A stretch of DNA of 64,000 nt from Corynebacterium sp. (GTDB lineage Bacteria; Actinomycetota; Actinomycetes; Mycobacteriales; Mycobacteriaceae), in assembly GCA_030531005.1 (NCBI GenBank), contig JAUMTW010000003.1:62001-126000 (forward strand), in the 5' to 3' direction. Every line of letters starts with the position of its first letter. Within the stretch, counting starts at the first letter, position 1. The notes below the pieces were generated by a model. It was not told the origin of the DNA, made no database searches, and worked only from the letters and a program-made list of their open reading frames with translations. A program made the translations under genes and the position numbers. This document shows positions 9,898-17,523 of the stretch, piece by piece.

Positions 9898-10615
9898 AGT
9901 TCTTAGGTGCATCAACCAGGCTGGTGCGAGGAGTAAGCCGAGGTTTCTTACCGATAGTGAAAGGTAAGCATCGTATAGTAGCTGTGTCTGAGCTCGCAGT
10001 GGGGCGGACAATCTCGAGCTACCTTGGCGATCCGACCACGGATCCGACCACGGCGACGCACCTGGGAAAGAATACAGGGGCTACTGTAGTGAAGATTGTA
10101 TTTGCATCCTTCTTTGCGCGTAGCCATCGTCGCCGTACATGCGAGTGTGATGTTCGCCTTTTCAGATGTGAATCCTCGGAGCAATTCATTGAATGACCGC
10201 AATGTGACCGCAAGAGATCACTGCGGCACCGGCTTCAAACCCGACTTGCGGTAAGTAGTGGGTTCGCCGTGGCAACCTGCTGGATTTCACGGTGAGGGGA
10301 TGAACACATTGTTTGGTATGGGATTTGGTTGGGGTTTTGACTCCACCTTTACGCTAGATGGTGCCTGTCTCAAGGTAGGAAAGTGCTGGCGTAAAGGTGG
10401 AGAAGTATTACTTGCTGAAGTTGCGGACAAATTTCCACCGAAGGGATCATGTGAGCTTAGGGTATCCAAAGATAGAATTGGGTAGTAATGACGTTACCTG
10501 GAAATCCGAGATGCGCTAGTTGTGTCATCATCGTGAAATTTCATGTCACACAATGGATGTCTCAGGATATCTCACCGGATAATTGAGCGCCGGTAATACA
10601 CCTTTGGGAGAAGAA
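9898..10615. other. intergenic region between glnE and hmuO
   Basis: About 720 nt without a supported gene. It holds a tandem 12-bp duplication (GATCCGACCACG at 10029-10040 and 10041-10052), a long stem-loop at 10341-10402 and a small palindrome TGAAATTTCA near 10533, about 75 nt before the hmuO start. I see no DtxR-type 19-bp operator here, although hmuO of C. diphtheriae is iron- and heme-controlled. Confidence 0.5.
10341..10402. other. 17-bp stem-loop (putative structured RNA or regulatory element)
   Basis: CTCCACCTTTACGC at 10341-10354 is exactly complementary to 10389-10402. The helix can be extended inward by three pairs, one a G-T wobble, leaving a loop of about 28 nt. No T-run follows on either strand, so it is not a typical terminator. 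It lies about 215 nt upstream of hmuO. Confidence 0.5.
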
Positions 10616-11254
10616 ATGACTACTGCAGTTCGCGAATTCGCGCAGGAGCTCCACGACGCTACTGCTGCAGCCCACGAGCGCGCTGAGAATTCCACCTTTA
10701 TCGCGGACCTTATCGAGGGGAGGCAGGATGCCCAGGCATTTATTCGCCTCCAAGAACAGGCTTGGCTCTTCTATCAAGCGCTTGAAGAGACAGCCCGCAC
10801 AGTGCGCGCGAATACTTCTGATCCAGTAATCCGACAATTGTTGGATCCGCGCTTGGAGCGTACCGCTACTTTGGAGCACGATCTCGATCAACTTCACGGT
10901 GGTAGTGAGTGGCGGGACGAGATCACTGCTTTGCCGGCAACTCAACGGTATGTTTCCCGTCTGCAAGGTATTGGCGAAGCTCCAGAGCTTGTCGCCCATC
11001 ATTATGTGCGTTACCTCGGGGATCTTTCCGGCGGGCAGGTTATCGCTACGATGATGCGGCGCCACTATGATGTGCCGGCAGCTGCTTTAACTTTTTATGA
11101 GTTTCCAGAGCTTGGTAAGTTGAAGCCTTATAAGGATCAATACCGCAAGTTGCTGAATGCCTTAGAGTTTGATGACGCCGAGTACGATCGCGCATTGTCT
11201 GAGGCAGGAGAAGCTTTTTCTTTAAATGCTCAAGTTTTCCAAGATTTGTGCTAA
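10616..11254 (+). CDS. hmuO: heme oxygenase (heme-degrading, iron release)
   Basis: A 212-residue protein close to C. diphtheriae HmuO (215 residues). It converts heme to biliverdin, CO and Fe2+. The proximal heme ligand is His20 in TAAAHERAENSTF. Also visible are RLQEQAWLFYQALEE, LVAHHYVRYLGDLSGGQVIA (distal helix with the flexible glycines) and a C-terminal F-N-Q-V-F segment. The start is the ATG at 10616, preceded by GGGAGAAGAA; the in-frame ATG 33 nt upstream has no ribosome binding site and is not needed by homology. Followed by a strong terminator. Probably supplies iron from host heme. Confidence 0.97.
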   Translation: MTTAVREFAQELHDATAAAHERAENSTFIADLIEGRQDAQAFIRLQEQAWLFYQALEETARTVRANTSDPVIRQLLDPRLERTATLEHDLDQLHGGSEWRDEITALPATQRYVSRLQGIGEAPELVAHHYVRYLGDLSGGQVIATMMRRHYDVPAAALTFYEFPELGKLKPYKDQYRKLLNALEFDDAEYDRALSEAGEAFSLNAQVFQDLC

Positions 11255-11274
11255 CGTGAAAATCTGGAGATTGT

Positions 11275-11330
11275 GCCACCTAGATACACGGAATACCCTC
11301 ATTTACTTCATGGATCTAGGTGGCTTTTTT
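11275..11330 (+). terminator. Rho-independent terminator of hmuO
   Basis: Perfect 11-bp stem GCCACCTAGAT (11275-11285) with ATCTAGGTGGC (11314-11324), followed directly by six T. Confidence 0.85.
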
Positions 11331-11543
11331 GCGTCTTTACCCAAAAATAACTTGAGTTGAGACTCTTAAATATTAAGACTTGCAAAATTAGTAAGTCAAA
11401 ACGGCCGGTATTGCATCGTTGCGTTGCCATTCATATCCTTGCAGGTACGGCGATGCGGTAGCTAGAGCCACTCTTCAGAGGATTGGGTGGAGGAGAGTAA
11501 CCCAGCGGGAGAGCAATCCAGTGGGGAAGTAGTGGGTTTACTC

Positions 11544-12347
11544 CTAGCGAAGATGGCCAGTTACAACCACGTTGTATTCTAGGTCGGCATCATCGGCTAC
11601 TGCACAAGCGATCACCACAATCTTTCCTGGCACTTCCTCATTCATGAGCTCTGGATCTGCAATGGCATCGGTTTTTGGGATTGTATAGGCGCCGTCAACG
11701 ACCCACTCACGAGTTTGGCCCTGATCATTAGTCATGGTTATCACCCCGCCATTGAGCGCATCGGAGTGATAGCGCGTCACTGGCATGCCATCGGTGCCGG
11801 TGACTGTATCGGGGCTTGACCATGCTGCGGAATCTACTACTGCTGTTGAGATTGGGTTGAAGGCAAGATATTCCTGCGACCAGGCGTGGCCAAGTACATA
11901 GACTGTGCCTTTATCGGCAGTGTTAGGCGAATATCCCAGGCCATCGACCCAGCGCACCATGCTCGCTTGCGGGCCGGGGGGATTCAGCGGGATGGAATAG
12001 GGCATCACCGAATAATCGAGGTTGAGAGAGAGCGGCCCACGAAAGCGGAAACGCCCGTCAGTGCCTGCCTGGGAGAAATCAGCTGCGGATGCATCTCCGG
12101 CCGCTGTCTCATCATCAGGTGCTGCATCGGGGTCCACTGGCTTTTCCGCTTCAGTATCCTCTGCTGCTTCATTTTGGTCCTCGGGAGAGTGGGCTAAAGT
12201 CGTAGCTCGAGCCACATTGGTGCCAGGATGTGTGGCCGAGGTTGCATTATCTTGATGAAAAGTCCAGAAGGAGATGATGGCGATGATGAGCGCTACGATT
12301 ACTCCGGCAATGATCGCCCGACGTGGCAGCGCTTTTGACTGGCTCAT
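11544..12347 (-). CDS. sortase-family transpeptidase (class E/F-like)
   Basis: A 267-residue membrane-anchored protein. Residues 9-30 form an N-terminal signal anchor (RRAIIAGVIVALIIAIISFW), then an acidic Ala/Glu/Asp-rich linker to ~98 and a sortase beta-barrel from ~105. The catalytic triad is visible: His154 (VLGHAW), Cys248 (VVIACAV) and Arg267, which is the final residue (GHLR). Sortases join surface proteins carrying an LPXTG-like signal to the cell wall. No pilin or LPXTG substrate gene lies nearby, which fits a housekeeping or orphan role. It is divergent from thrC, with a 95-nt promoter region between them. Confidence 0.85.
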   Translation of the reverse strand: MSQSKALPRRAIIAGVIVALIIAIISFWTFHQDNATSATHPGTNVARATTLAHSPEDQNEAAEDTEAEKPVDPDAAPDDETAAGDASAADFSQAGTDGRFRFRGPLSLNLDYSVMPYSIPLNPPGPQASMVRWVDGLGYSPNTADKGTVYVLGHAWSQEYLAFNPISTAVVDSAAWSSPDTVTGTDGMPVTRYHSDALNGGVITMTNDQGQTREWVVDGAYTIPKTDAIADPELMNEEVPGKIVVIACAVADDADLEYNVVVTGHLR

Positions 12348-12429
12348 CTATCCCCCGAATACTGCAGTTAAGGCTTAGAAATAGGTGCCCTTCATCTTCT
12401 CACGCTAGGAACTTTGAGGCAATACTCGT

Positions 12430-12435
12430 TATCCT
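12430..12435 (+). promoter_or_regulatory. thrC -10 element; leaderless start
   Basis: TATCCT ends 7 nt before the GTG start at 12443. That spacing places the transcription start at or next to the start codon. The only Shine-Dalgarno-like AAGG abuts the start and is too close to work. Confidence 0.5.
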
Positions 12436-12442
12436 AGAAGGT

Positions 12443-13888
12443 GTGCAATATATTTCAACGCGTGACCCCAAAGCAACACCGGTATCCTTTAGCAATATTC
12501 TATTAGCAGGCCTGGCTCCTGATGGTGGACTCTACCTACCTGAGTCCTACCCAGAAATTACCTCTGAACTGCTTGATCAGTGGCGCGAACTGCTCCAAGA
12601 ACAGGGTTATGCTGCCTTGGCAGCAGCCGTGATGAGCCTATTTATTGATGACATTCCGGCAGCAGATGTACAGGCGATGACCAAGCGGGCGTACCACACC
12701 CCGAAATTCTCCGATGAGGAAATCGTGCCGGTCACTGCGTTAGAGGGCAACCTATATATTGGCCACCTGTCCGAGGGGCCAACTGCTGCCTTCAAAGATA
12801 TGGCCATGCAGATGCTGGGTGAGCTTTTTGAATATGAGCTAGCACGGCGCGAAGAAACCCTCAATATTTTAGGTGCTACCTCTGGTGATACGGGCTCTTC
12901 TGCAGAATACGCGATGCGTGGTCGCACCGGTATTCGGGTATTCATGCTTACCCCAGCAGGGCGTATGACCCCATTCCAGCAGGCCCAAATGTTCGGCCTG
13001 GATGATCCCAATATCTTTAATATTGCTCTAGACGGCGTCTTTGATGACTGTCAAGATGTGGTGAAGGCCGTGAGTGCTGATGCCGAGTTCAAGCATGAAT
13101 ATCGAATTGGTGCCGTAAATTCCATTAACTGGGCCCGCCTGTTAGCTCAGGTCGTCTACTATGTGGCCTGCTATCTGCGGGTCACGGAGAGTAATGAGCA
13201 GCAGGTTTCCTTTAGCGTGCCAACAGGTAACTTTGGTGATATCTGTGCTGGCCACATTGCGCGGCAGATGGGTCTGCCTATTGATCGCCTGATCGTAGCC
13301 ACGAATGAAAATGACGTTCTCGATGAATTTTTCCGCACCGGTAATTACCGCGTGCGAGATGCTGCCAATACTTTCGCAACATCCTCGCCTTCGATGGATA
13401 TTTCTCGCGCCTCGAATTTTGAGCGCTTTATCTATGATCTCCTCGACCGAGATGCGCAGCGAGTAGCAGATCTCTTTGGTAAGGAAGTACCTCGCGGAGG
13501 GTTCTCGCTCATTGGTGATCCGGTATTCGACGATGTTGCGGTGAAATATGGGTTTGCCTCTGGTAAGTCCACGCATGCAGACCGGATTGCAACTATTCGG
13601 GATTGCTATGAGCGCCTAGCGATCATGATTGACCCGCACACTGCTGATGGGGTGCATGTGGCGCGCCAGTGGGCCGACCAAGTAGAGACCCCCATTGTGT
13701 GCCTGGAAACCGCTTTGCCAGTGAAATTTGCCGAAACAATCCAAGAAGCAGTGGGGCGCGACCCTGAAATGCCAGATCGCTTCGCGAGCATTATGGATGC
13801 CCCACGGCATGTCACTGAAATGCCCAATGATGCCGCTACTATCAAAGACTTCATTCGCGAATCCATTGCAGCCACGGAGGTGCGCTAA
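12443..13888 (+). CDS. thrC: threonine synthase
   Basis: A 481-residue PLP enzyme converting O-phosphohomoserine to threonine, the same length as C. glutamicum ThrC and very similar. Landmarks are the N-terminal YISTRDPKATPVSFSNILL, the PLP lysine in GPTAAFKDMAMQ (~110), GATSGDTGSSAEYAMRG and the SVPTGNFGDICAGHIARQMG cofactor region. The start is GTG at 12443 by homology; a frame open back to 12323 adds 40 unrelated residues. A -10 hexamer 7 nt upstream suggests a leaderless mRNA. The stop overlaps the ATG of a 44-residue peptide (TAATG). Confidence 0.95.
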   Translation: MQYISTRDPKATPVSFSNILLAGLAPDGGLYLPESYPEITSELLDQWRELLQEQGYAALAAAVMSLFIDDIPAADVQAMTKRAYHTPKFSDEEIVPVTALEGNLYIGHLSEGPTAAFKDMAMQMLGELFEYELARREETLNILGATSGDTGSSAEYAMRGRTGIRVFMLTPAGRMTPFQQAQMFGLDDPNIFNIALDGVFDDCQDVVKAVSADAEFKHEYRIGAVNSINWARLLAQVVYYVACYLRVTESNEQQVSFSVPTGNFGDICAGHIARQMGLPIDRLIVATNENDVLDEFFRTGNYRVRDAANTFATSSPSMDISRASNFERFIYDLLDRDAQRVADLFGKEVPRGGFSLIGDPVFDDVAVKYGFASGKSTHADRIATIRDCYERLAIMIDPHTADGVHVARQWADQVETPIVCLETALPVKFAETIQEAVGRDPEMPDRFASIMDAPRHVTEMPNDAATIKDFIRESIAATEVR

Positions 13889-14022
13889 TGGCAGAACAGC
13901 GTGTTGCTGAAGAGCAATACTATGAGGATTTTGATCCAGCCAAGTTGATTGCCAAGATCAAGGCCGATGCCGCGCAAAAGGATATTGATGCAGTTACAGC
14001 CACTGACGAGGACAAGGAATAA
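13888..14022 (+). CDS. 44-residue conserved-looking small protein between thrC and Nudix gene
   Basis: Begins MAEQRVAEEQYYEDFDPAK and ends ATDEDKE: acidic, hydrophilic, no signal peptide or membrane segment. CGGAGG lies 7 nt before the ATG. The start overlaps the thrC stop (TAATG) and its own stop overlaps the start of the Nudix gene (TAATG), so all three are translationally coupled. The ribosome binding site and double coupling make it a real gene. Function unknown; it may be a partner of either neighbour. Confidence 0.8.
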   Translation: MAEQRVAEEQYYEDFDPAKLIAKIKADAAQKDIDAVTATDEDKE

Positions 14023-14558
14023 TGGCTACCCCAGAATTTGTGTTAGGCCTGCGCGAAAAAATAGGGCATGATCTCTTGTTCTTACCTGGGGTGACAGCGA
14101 TTGTCATTCGCGATGTGCCGTCAGATGCCCCAATTACGGAGGTACCGGAGGTATTGCTGGTCCAACGCGCTGATGACCAACAGTGGACCCCAGTTTGTGG
14201 CATCGTCGAACCAGGCGAAGAACCTCACAACGCCGCTATTCGCGAAGCGAAGGAAGAAACAGGACTAGATATTCGTGTTGATGCCCTCCTTGGTGTGGGT
14301 GCCGTTGGGCCGGTAACCTATCCGAACGGCGATGTGGTGCAGTATATGGATACTGCAATGCGATGCACTGTGGAAGGGGCCGATGAACCGTATGTTGCCG
14401 ATGATGAAAGCATGAATGTTGGCTGGTTTAGCGTGATGCAATTACCGCCAATGAAGCCCCGATTTCGACTACAAATCGGTGACGCCGTAGCACAGCTGCG
14501 GCGCCCAGAAGGCTTTCGACCACGCATGGGTTTTGCTAAGCGGGATCGGACTCGATAA
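14022..14558 (+). CDS. Nudix hydrolase
   Basis: A 178-residue protein with a complete Nudix box (GIVEPGEEPHNAAIREAKEE followed by TGLDI, ~66-90), giving the metal-binding REXXEE glutamates. Nudix enzymes hydrolyse nucleoside diphosphates linked to another group; the substrate cannot be read from sequence. VPEVLLVQRADDQQWTPVCG before the box resembles housecleaning or NADH pyrophosphatase-like members. The ATG overlaps the stop of the 44-residue peptide; GACAAGGAA serves as ribosome binding site. Confidence 0.9.
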   Translation: MATPEFVLGLREKIGHDLLFLPGVTAIVIRDVPSDAPITEVPEVLLVQRADDQQWTPVCGIVEPGEEPHNAAIREAKEETGLDIRVDALLGVGAVGPVTYPNGDVVQYMDTAMRCTVEGADEPYVADDESMNVGWFSVMQLPPMKPRFRLQIGDAVAQLRRPEGFRPRMGFAKRDRTR

Positions 14559-14779
14559 AACGGCACGGTGAGCGATGCTGCTGCCAGGGGCACTGCTACC
14601 AGTGATACTGTTGTAAGTATCGCTGCAGAGTGTTTTACTTTCGTTTGGCAATGCTGTGGTGGCTAGCCTATCGTGCAGCCTTGGAGGTTGGCAGGGGCGC
14701 CTGCCGCTACCTGGGTGTAGTGTGCCAGTGGTTTCGATGTTGGTCCGTCTTGTGTGGGTTTTCCAGTGTCCAGTAGTTT

Positions 14780-15285
14780 CTCCGGGCCTCTACGGGGAAT
14801 TAGTTGGTAGAGTGCTGTTTTGGGGCATTGGCGCTCGATTTGTTGGGGGGGGGGTGTGGCTCGCTAGATCTTGAGATTTTGGCGGTACTTGGTTTCAAAG
14901 TTTTCCAGGTACCCTCTACCCAGAAATCCGGGGTGTCGTTCATATTCTGGGCGATTTCCAGATTGTTCCACGGTTCTGTTGCTAGGTGATTTGGAGCTGG
15001 AGCATTAAGAGCTCGTCTGCTTGGTGGCTGCGAAATTTGTTGCGATGGCCTGGGAGTGGAAGCTTCTCATTGCCCTGGTGCTTGTAGGTAGTCCTATTCG
15101 ACTTGAGGAGGATTTTCGTTATAGACCTCTACTGCGGATGAGGGGCGCATGGTCCAGCCGTACGTTTGCAGGTAGGGGCTAGATGTTGACGAATATCGTA
15201 GGGAGAGATATAGTTTGCCTAGCCTAAAAGATTGATATTCCCTCGAATTTTTAGGCGCAAAGGTTACCTCTTTCTATTGAAAGGT
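14780..15285 (-). pseudogene. possible decayed coding sequence
   Basis: Read on the minus strand from about 15270, one frame gives protein-like sequence (APKNSREYQSFRLGK, then PYLQTYGWTMRPSSAVEVYN and PPQVE) before a stop near 15098. After a one-base shift another frame continues with TTYKHQGNEKLPLPG. The first frame, past its second stop, runs on to a Pro/Ser-rich tail. This is what a frameshifted, nonsense-mutated gene looks like, but chance cannot be excluded and I recognise no family. Confidence 0.2.
15209..15227. promoter_or_regulatory. candidate DtxR (iron repressor) operator
   Basis: On the minus strand these 19 bases (TTAGGCTAGGCAAACTATA) match the C. diphtheriae DtxR consensus TTAGGTTAGSCTAACCTAA at 14 of 19 positions by my count, with the TTAGG half-site intact. 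It lies 70-88 nt upstream of the start of the small secreted protein gene and overlaps a TATAGT that could be its -10. Confidence 0.35.
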
Positions 15286-15296
15286 TGTTCTGCGTT

Positions 15297-15700
15297 ATGA
15301 AAACCCACCATCGGGCTCTCGCATTTTTTTAACTATCGTATGCGCAATTACATTGGCATCACCAGCTCATGCTGGGCATTTCGCTAGCTCTTATAAAGAT
15401 ACACGGAATGGTTCTACAACGCGCACATGGAATGACACCACCAGTGGTGCGCTGACGCGATCTCGGTTGTCAGGCTGTTCTTCAGTTTATGGCGAAGCAA
15501 GTCGGAAGTTAGATTTGCCGCTTGTGCAGGTGCGACGCCTGCAATTGGATCGTGATGTGCGAACTTCAAGTGCGACGGGCTGTTATCGGGCAACAGCAGT
15601 GAATGATTTTGGGCGATATGTGAACGTTCAGTATAAGTTGCGGATAAACACCTGGGATTGGCAGCGCATAAATATTAAACAATTCTCGGTATCATACTAG
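15297..15700 (+). pseudogene. small secreted protein gene interrupted at a T7 homopolymer
   Basis: From the ATG at 15297 the frame reads MKTHHRALAFF and stops in the run of seven T at 15324-15330. One extra T restores a 134-residue protein with a textbook signal peptide: basic n-region KTHHR, hydrophobic ALAFFLTIVCAITLA and an SPAHA-GHF cleavage site. The mature part is ~105 residues, basic, with two cysteines (SGCSS and TGCYR), aromatic near the C-terminus, ending FSVSY. The downstream frame alone (15353-15700) would lack most of the signal peptide. It may be a real mutation, phase variation, transcriptional slippage or an assembly error. AAGG lies 12 nt before the ATG. A three-gene ABC transporter follows 18 nt later. 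No family recognised. Confidence 0.7.
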
Positions 15701-15718
15701 TGCTCTTAAGGGGATGCT

Positions 15719-16399
15719 GTGACAATTCAACTGCAAGAAGTCGCTTATGTTACCGGTAAGCAGCAACTTTTTACTCATCTTAACCTGCAATTAGACCAGC
15801 GTCCTACCCTTATCCTGGGACTTAATGGCGCCGGAAAAACTACGCTTCTGCGATTGGCTGCAGGAGAATTAGCTCCCACCAGGGGCCGGGTACGCAATGA
15901 GGTGCAAGTAGCCTATCTGCCCCAACACGTTCCGGTAATCACCGGCTTTACCTGCGAAGAATATGTTGCATATGTAGCATGGGTCAGCGGCGCTGAGCAG
16001 GCTAGAGCGCATCAACAAGCAGCTGGCTGGTTGGAATTTGTGGGCTTGGGCCGGCAACGTGGGCAAATGTGCCACAAACTCAGTGGCGGCCAGCAAACAC
16101 GCTTAGGGTTAGCAGCTGCCTTAAACTCGGGCGCACAAATGTTGCTGCTGGATGAACCAAGTGCCGCTTTGGATCCTTTGGCACGAGAAATGCTTGAAGC
16201 CCTGTACCAGCGAGTTATAGCAGCTGGCATTGGGCTTGTGGTGAGTACACATCATGGCGAAGATATCACCAATTATTTCCAGCGGTTGATCGTTGTAGAT
16301 GCCGGTACCATTATTTTCGATGATGTACCTTCTGCCTTTGCACGCCTCCAAGGAGGAGATTCTATCCTTAGCCGCTTAGCAAGGGCGGTATTACGATGA
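15719..16399 (+). CDS. ABC transporter ATP-binding protein
   Basis: A 226-residue cytoplasmic ATPase with Walker A GLNGAGKTT (~34-42), Q-loop region, signature LSGGQQTRLGL (~120), Walker B MLLLDEPSAALD and the switch histidine in VVSTHHGED. GTG start preceded by AAGGGGA. Its stop overlaps the start of the first membrane subunit (ATGA, 16396-16399). Together with the two membrane proteins and the secreted protein it forms an apparent operon. Direction and substrate are unknown; ABC-2-like peptide export or immunity is one possibility. Confidence 0.92.
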   Translation: MTIQLQEVAYVTGKQQLFTHLNLQLDQRPTLILGLNGAGKTTLLRLAAGELAPTRGRVRNEVQVAYLPQHVPVITGFTCEEYVAYVAWVSGAEQARAHQQAAGWLEFVGLGRQRGQMCHKLSGGQQTRLGLAAALNSGAQMLLLDEPSAALDPLAREMLEALYQRVIAAGIGLVVSTHHGEDITNYFQRLIVVDAGTIIFDDVPSAFARLQGGDSILSRLARAVLR

Positions 16400-17523
16400 G
16401 AAACCTTTTTGGAATTATGCACTGGTGGAAGCGCCCAGTTGTGCCCTTAGTTTTGATTGCAATTGCTACGGGGTTCTACCTAGTTAATTGGTGGCTACAG
16501 TTTTCTGTATACGGGGAGAGCTCTTTAATAAATGCCCTAAACATTTTGTTGCTCTTGTATTCGGCAGTGGCCGCTGGAGCAGCCGTGGAAATTGGGCGTA
16601 TGCGTGACTATATTCGTGGATTGGTACAAACTCGCCAAATACTTAAAGCAATGTTGGGTCGGGTGAAATATTTTCCCTTGATTCCGCCGGTTGCTTATGT
16701 AATCACCGTAGGGTTTTTCGCTTGGCAAGCTACTCTAGCTGGGGCAAGTTGGCAAACCTTTGTGTTGCAGGTGGCGCTCATTAGCGCGCATGCTGTGGTC
16801 TGGGTAGCTGTAGGCTGTTTAGCGGGGATGATTATGCCCCTGTTCGCAGCGATTCCTCTGGCGTTGATCGTCCCTTATACCTTCTATATTTTGCCGTCTG
16901 GTTTACCGATTTCTCCATTGCAATATGTTTTAGGTTATCCACCTGTCTGCTGTGCCATGGAACAGCGTTATGATGCCAGCGTGGCCTGGGCAGGATTTGC
17001 AGGCCTTTTCATGCTTACTATGTTTGGGTTTTATGCGTTTGGGATACTGGGAAAACATTCAAACCGTAGTGTGGTACGCCAAGTAGGGCTAATAGTCATA
17101 GCTACTGCTGCGTTTAGTGTTTCCTGGCAGCAGGCGGCTGCGAGTGTGCAAACCGCTGGGGTAGTAGAACGGAGTGCGAGCGAACTTGTTTGTGAACAGC
17201 AGGTATGTGCTTGGCCGGAAAATGATGCACAACAGGTAATAGCAAACCAGGAATCCTTTGCCGAATTGCAAGCACGTGTCCCGGAATTGTTGCAGGATAA
17301 TGCCACTGTAAGCGTACTGCCCGCTACTCAGCTATCCTTTGCGTATACAGATGACGCAGCAGGAGCACTCTGGTTTTACCTGTTGCAGCTTTATGCTCAA
17401 CAAGATCCGCTAGTAGATCCCGCAACAATTTCCTTGGGAATGGAAATTAACTATGAGCCTTATATCACCGCATTTCGCACTGATCCTGATTGGGAGTTAG
17501 CTGATGTAGGACGAGGGTTCTAA
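16396..17523 (+). CDS. ABC transporter membrane subunit with extracytoplasmic C-terminal domain
   Basis: A 375-residue protein with about six or seven membrane segments between residues ~14 and 245 (for example PLVLIAIATGFYLVNWW and IPLALIVPYTFYILPSG). A soluble, mostly acidic ~125-residue domain follows, probably outside, containing a cysteine pair in VCEQQVCAWPEN that could form a disulphide. It overlaps both the ATPase gene (4 nt) and the next membrane gene (TAATG). I do not recognise the family; its role as permease is inferred from the operon. Confidence 0.8.
   Translation: MRNLFGIMHWWKRPVVPLVLIAIATGFYLVNWWLQFSVYGESSLINALNILLLLYSAVAAGAAVEIGRMRDYIRGLVQTRQILKAMLGRVKYFPLIPPVAYVITVGFFAWQATLAGASWQTFVLQVALISAHAVVWVAVGCLAGMIMPLFAAIPLALIVPYTFYILPSGLPISPLQYVLGYPPVCCAMEQRYDASVAWAGFAGLFMLTMFGFYAFGILGKHSNRSVVRQVGLIVIATAAFSVSWQQAAASVQTAGVVERSASELVCEQQVCAWPENDAQQVIANQESFAELQARVPELLQDNATVSVLPATQLSFAYTDDAAGALWFYLLQLYAQQDPLVDPATISLGMEINYEPYITAFRTDPDWELADVGRGF

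Larger units (their letters stand above)
14559..15296. other. gene-poor stretch with G10 run and possible decayed gene
   Basis: About 740 nt with no intact gene. A run of ten G lies at 14845-14854. On the minus strand one frame is open for long stretches but interrupted by stops (separate entry). Short plus-strand frames such as 14656-14874 have no ribosome binding site. Confidence 0.5.

Noticed and set aside
10490..10615. DtxR operator in front of hmuO
   Set aside because: No 19-bp match; only a short TGAAATTTCA palindrome is present.
14656..14874. 72-codon hydrophobic plus-strand ORF through the G10 run
   Set aside because: No ribosome binding site, Gly/Val/Leu-rich translation typical of G/T-rich DNA, no family resemblance.
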